Shown one piece after another: positions 6,636-8,131 of a stretch of DNA of 8,131 nt. The position numbers were made by a program, and so were the translations under genes. Below the pieces are notes generated by a model. The model ran no database searches, had not been told where the DNA came from, and saw only the letters and a list, made by a program, of their open reading frames with translations. Positions within the stretch are counted from its first letter, which is position 1. The number at the start of each line of letters is the position of its first letter. Source of the stretch: Bacteroidales bacterium (lineage in GTDB: Bacteria > Bacteroidota > Bacteroidia > Bacteroidales > UBA1715); NCBI GenBank assembly GCA_017618935.1, contig JAFZTG010000042.1, forward strand, positions 1 to 8,131, written 5' to 3'.

Positions 6636-6664
6636 GACACAAAATTTTAGTTTACAATTATGAA

Positions 6665-6680
6665 GCAAACAATCGTTTGT
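6665..6680 (-). other. Small hairpin in the pyrG leader region (candidate)
   Basis: ACAAAC and GTTTGC (as read toward pyrG) can pair around a four-base loop GATT, 30 bases upstream of the pyrG GTG start. Six pairs including one wobble is weak. The surrounding 148-base gap is very AT-rich and also holds the perfect palindrome ATTTGCAAAT at 6686-6695. I see no clear TAnnTTTG element here; TTGATTTG overlapping the palindrome is the nearest. A regulatory role is only a possibility. Confidence 0.25.
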
Positions 6681-6783
6681 TTTTCATTTGCAAATCAACG
6701 AATTTTTCTTTCAATCTAAAAGTAAAATTAAATAAAAAGTTTATAAATATAAGAAATTACGTGTTTTTCGTAGAAAATTATAA

Positions 6784-7224
6784 TTATTTTGATTCTCTTT
6801 CGAACACCAGATGCTTTCGCATAAAGAAATTGAAGAAAAAGACTGCAATTTGAGCTATTGTGTTGCTAATCAGATAATTCACATCCATCTGCCGTGTGAG
6901 AAACGTGGTAATTCCCACATTGATACCCAAGCCGATGGCGCCAATTGCCGTAAACAGGGCAAATTGCAGGAGATTCTTTTCCGCTTTTTTCTCCACCTTG
7001 TGAAATACCCACAATGAACTCAACGCATAGTTCACCAAACCTGCGAGCAACGAGGCGATGGCGGTGGAAACGCCCAAATATTCCTTGCCAAGCACAAATT
7101 CGGTCAACGTCCAGAGAATGAGCATATTGGTAGCGTACCGCACGCCTTCCACCACCGCGTTACGAATGATTTGCACTTTCGTGTCGTCAGTTTTTCCGAA
7201 TAAAATTGTTTGTATTGACATCAT
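6784..7224 (-). CDS. GtrA-family four-helix membrane protein
   Basis: The 146-residue protein shows four predicted membrane segments (about 24-46, 50-74, 86-110 and 116-140) with the two GtrA signatures at the ends of the second and fourth: LVNYALSSLWVF (63-74) and FFFNFFMRKHLVF (129-141). GtrA-family proteins sit in the inner membrane and are thought to help move lipid-linked sugars for glycosylation of surface polysaccharides; some act on other substrates. No glycosyltransferase is next to it here, so the substrate is open. The ATG at 7224 is followed by a second ATG; either could be used. It lies 58 bases downstream of the cation-transporter gene, across a heptamer repeat array, and upstream of pyrG in the same direction. 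No strong terminator is visible after its stop. Confidence 0.88.
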   Translation of the reverse strand: MMSIQTILFGKTDDTKVQIIRNAVVEGVRYATNMLILWTLTEFVLGKEYLGVSTAIASLLAGLVNYALSSLWVFHKVEKKAEKNLLQFALFTAIGAIGLGINVGITTFLTRQMDVNYLISNTIAQIAVFFFNFFMRKHLVFERESK

Positions 7225-7249
7225 CGCATAAAACGAGTTTCCGTCTATT

Positions 7250-7290
7250 CATTCTCAATTGTCAATTCTCAATTGTCAATTGTCAATCGC
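7250..7290. repeat. Tandem heptamer array (CAATTGT-type)
   Basis: Successive units read CATTCT, CAATTGT, CAATTCT, CAATTGT, CAATTGT and then a degraded CAATCGC. On the minus strand this gives the ATTGACAATTGAGAATTGA type of pattern. The stop codon of the cation-transporter gene (TGA, 7283-7285) lies inside the array. The remaining copies fill the gap before the GtrA-family gene. It is too short and too regular to be a CRISPR array. Confidence 0.8.
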
Positions 7291-8131
7291 TATAATCTAT
7301 GTCGAAGTTTATCTCCACCGTATAGCCATTGTACTGTGCCGTCACCGCATCGATTATTTGCTGACGCAGGGCTGCTTTGTCGGCAACCTTAAAATCGACA
7401 ACAGCATCGAACGAAATGAGTTTTGTCTCTGTATCTATCAGAATACCATGAACTTGCAGAATTCCGTCGAATTGCATGATTCTGTCGCGGATATCGTTCT
7501 GCATTTTTCCTTGTGCATCGTCGTGACACTCAACGGCATACACGCCAATAGTCAGAAAGACGCCGTATTTCGTCACAATCGTCCGCTGAATTTGCTTCGA
7601 CAGAACATGTATATCGTGTGCGCTCAGACTGGCATCTACCTCAATATGCACTGAGCCGATGGCACTATTGGGGCCATAATTGTGAAGCACCAAGTCATAC
7701 GCGCCAATCACGCCTTCGGTGTTACGAATGTCGGCCTTAATGTTTTGCGTGGTCTCGCTGTCGGAGCGAACGCCCAGAATCTGGCTCATCGGCTGCATAA
7801 ACAATTCTATTCCCGACTTGAGGATGAAAATTGAAATAATCGCACCAATATATCCGTCAATCACAATGCCGAACAACATCGTAATAGCAACACCGACAAG
7901 CGTCGATGCGGAGATGGCGGCATCGAATATGGCATCGGCACCCGAAGCCACGAGAGCGTCGGAGCTGAGTTGCTCGCCTTTCCGTTTCACATATCTCCCC
8001 AACACGATTTTTGTAACAATGGCGACAGAAATAATCACCACAGCCACAAGCGAATAGTCGGGCTCCACAGGATTGATGATTTTCTTGACCGACTCAATCA
8101 GCGACGTGGCACCTGCGGCAAACACCAGCCC
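7283..8131 (-). CDS. Cation diffusion facilitator (CDF) family transporter, 5' end missing
   Basis: CDF proteins are inner-membrane divalent metal/proton antiporters, usually exporting Zn, Mn, Fe or Co. The visible 282 residues run off the right edge: the frame stays open through 8131, so the GTG at 8125 is an internal valine and the first membrane helices lie outside. Counting from that valine, helices are visible at about 25-44, 69-90 and 92-110. SSDALVASGADAIFD (54-68) opens the fifth-helix region. There DAIFD gives a DxxxD pattern where zinc exporters have HxxxD, which points to the manganese-type branch; this is inference from one of two metal-site helices. The cytoplasmic C-terminal domain begins near 122 and contains YDLVLHNYGPNSAIGSVHIEV (143-163), then a second ferredoxin-like segment to the end. 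The gene stops within the heptamer array. The GtrA-family gene follows and may be co-transcribed. Confidence 0.9.
   Translation of the reverse strand, partial: GLVFAAGATSLIESVKKIINPVEPDYSLVAVVIISVAIVTKIVLGRYVKRKGEQLSSDALVASGADAIFDAAISASTLVGVAITMLFGIVIDGYIGAIISIFILKSGIELFMQPMSQILGVRSDSETTQNIKADIRNTEGVIGAYDLVLHNYGPNSAIGSVHIEVDASLSAHDIHVLSKQIQRTIVTKYGVFLTIGVYAVECHDDAQGKMQNDIRDRIMQFDGILQVHGILIDTETKLISFDAVVDFKVADKAALRQQIIDAVTAQYNGYTVEINFDIDYSD

Noticed and set aside
6636..6668. TTG at 6668 as an alternative start for pyrG
   Set aside because: It adds 11 residues unlike the family and overlaps the small hairpin, while GTG at 6635 gives the standard MAKTKYIFVTGG opening and normal length.
7250..7290. 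Heptamer array as a CRISPR or an origin iteron set
   Set aside because: Units are 7 bases with no spacers, and there are no cas, rep or dnaA genes nearby.
8123..8125. GTG at 8125 as the start of the CDF transporter
   Set aside because: The frame stays open to the window edge and the first membrane helices are missing, so this is an internal valine of a truncated gene.

Overview
The window looks like chromosomal DNA from a member of the Bacteroidota, probably a Bacteroidales relative. Three promoters carry the TAnnTTTG -7 element typical of that phylum. Leaders are A-rich and lack Shine-Dalgarno sequences. The lipoprotein has a PepSY-like plus SdiA-regulated layout, and short dispersed-type repeats sit between genes. 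No rRNA, tRNA, CRISPR array, transposase or phage gene was found. No intergenic stretch exceeds about 155 bases.

Left part (1-1758): the 3' end of an unrecognised plus-strand gene converges on a minus-strand pair. That pair is rsmE (16S rRNA m3U1498 methyltransferase) followed 18 bases later by an AT-rich gene for a divergent nitrilase-fold (carbon-nitrogen hydrolase) protein. The base composition changes sharply between the two, close to a decayed repeat copy that appears to supply the end of rsmE.

Middle (1759-5045): a 154-base divergent intergenic region holds two direct repeat copies and promoter elements facing both ways. It leads into a plus-strand pair: a FabB-like beta-ketoacyl-ACP synthase and, 6 bases later, a lipoprotein with a PepSY-like N-terminal half and an SdiA-regulated beta-propeller. 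A separate small Ser/Gly/Ala-rich hypothetical gene follows with its own promoter. It ends at a strong hairpin terminator that overlaps the 3' end of the convergent gene pyrG.

Right part (5019-8131): three minus-strand genes are read in the order CDF-type cation transporter (5' end outside the window), GtrA-family membrane protein, pyrG (CTP synthase). The transporter gene ends inside a tandem array of heptamers related to CAATTGT.

The genes are mostly housekeeping (rRNA modification, fatty-acid elongation, CTP synthesis, metal export, envelope functions) and do not form one obvious pathway. I see no clear new multi-gene system. The points most worth a second look are the nitrilase-like gene, the two repeat families that provide or abut gene ends and promoters, and the two-domain lipoprotein paired with fabB.
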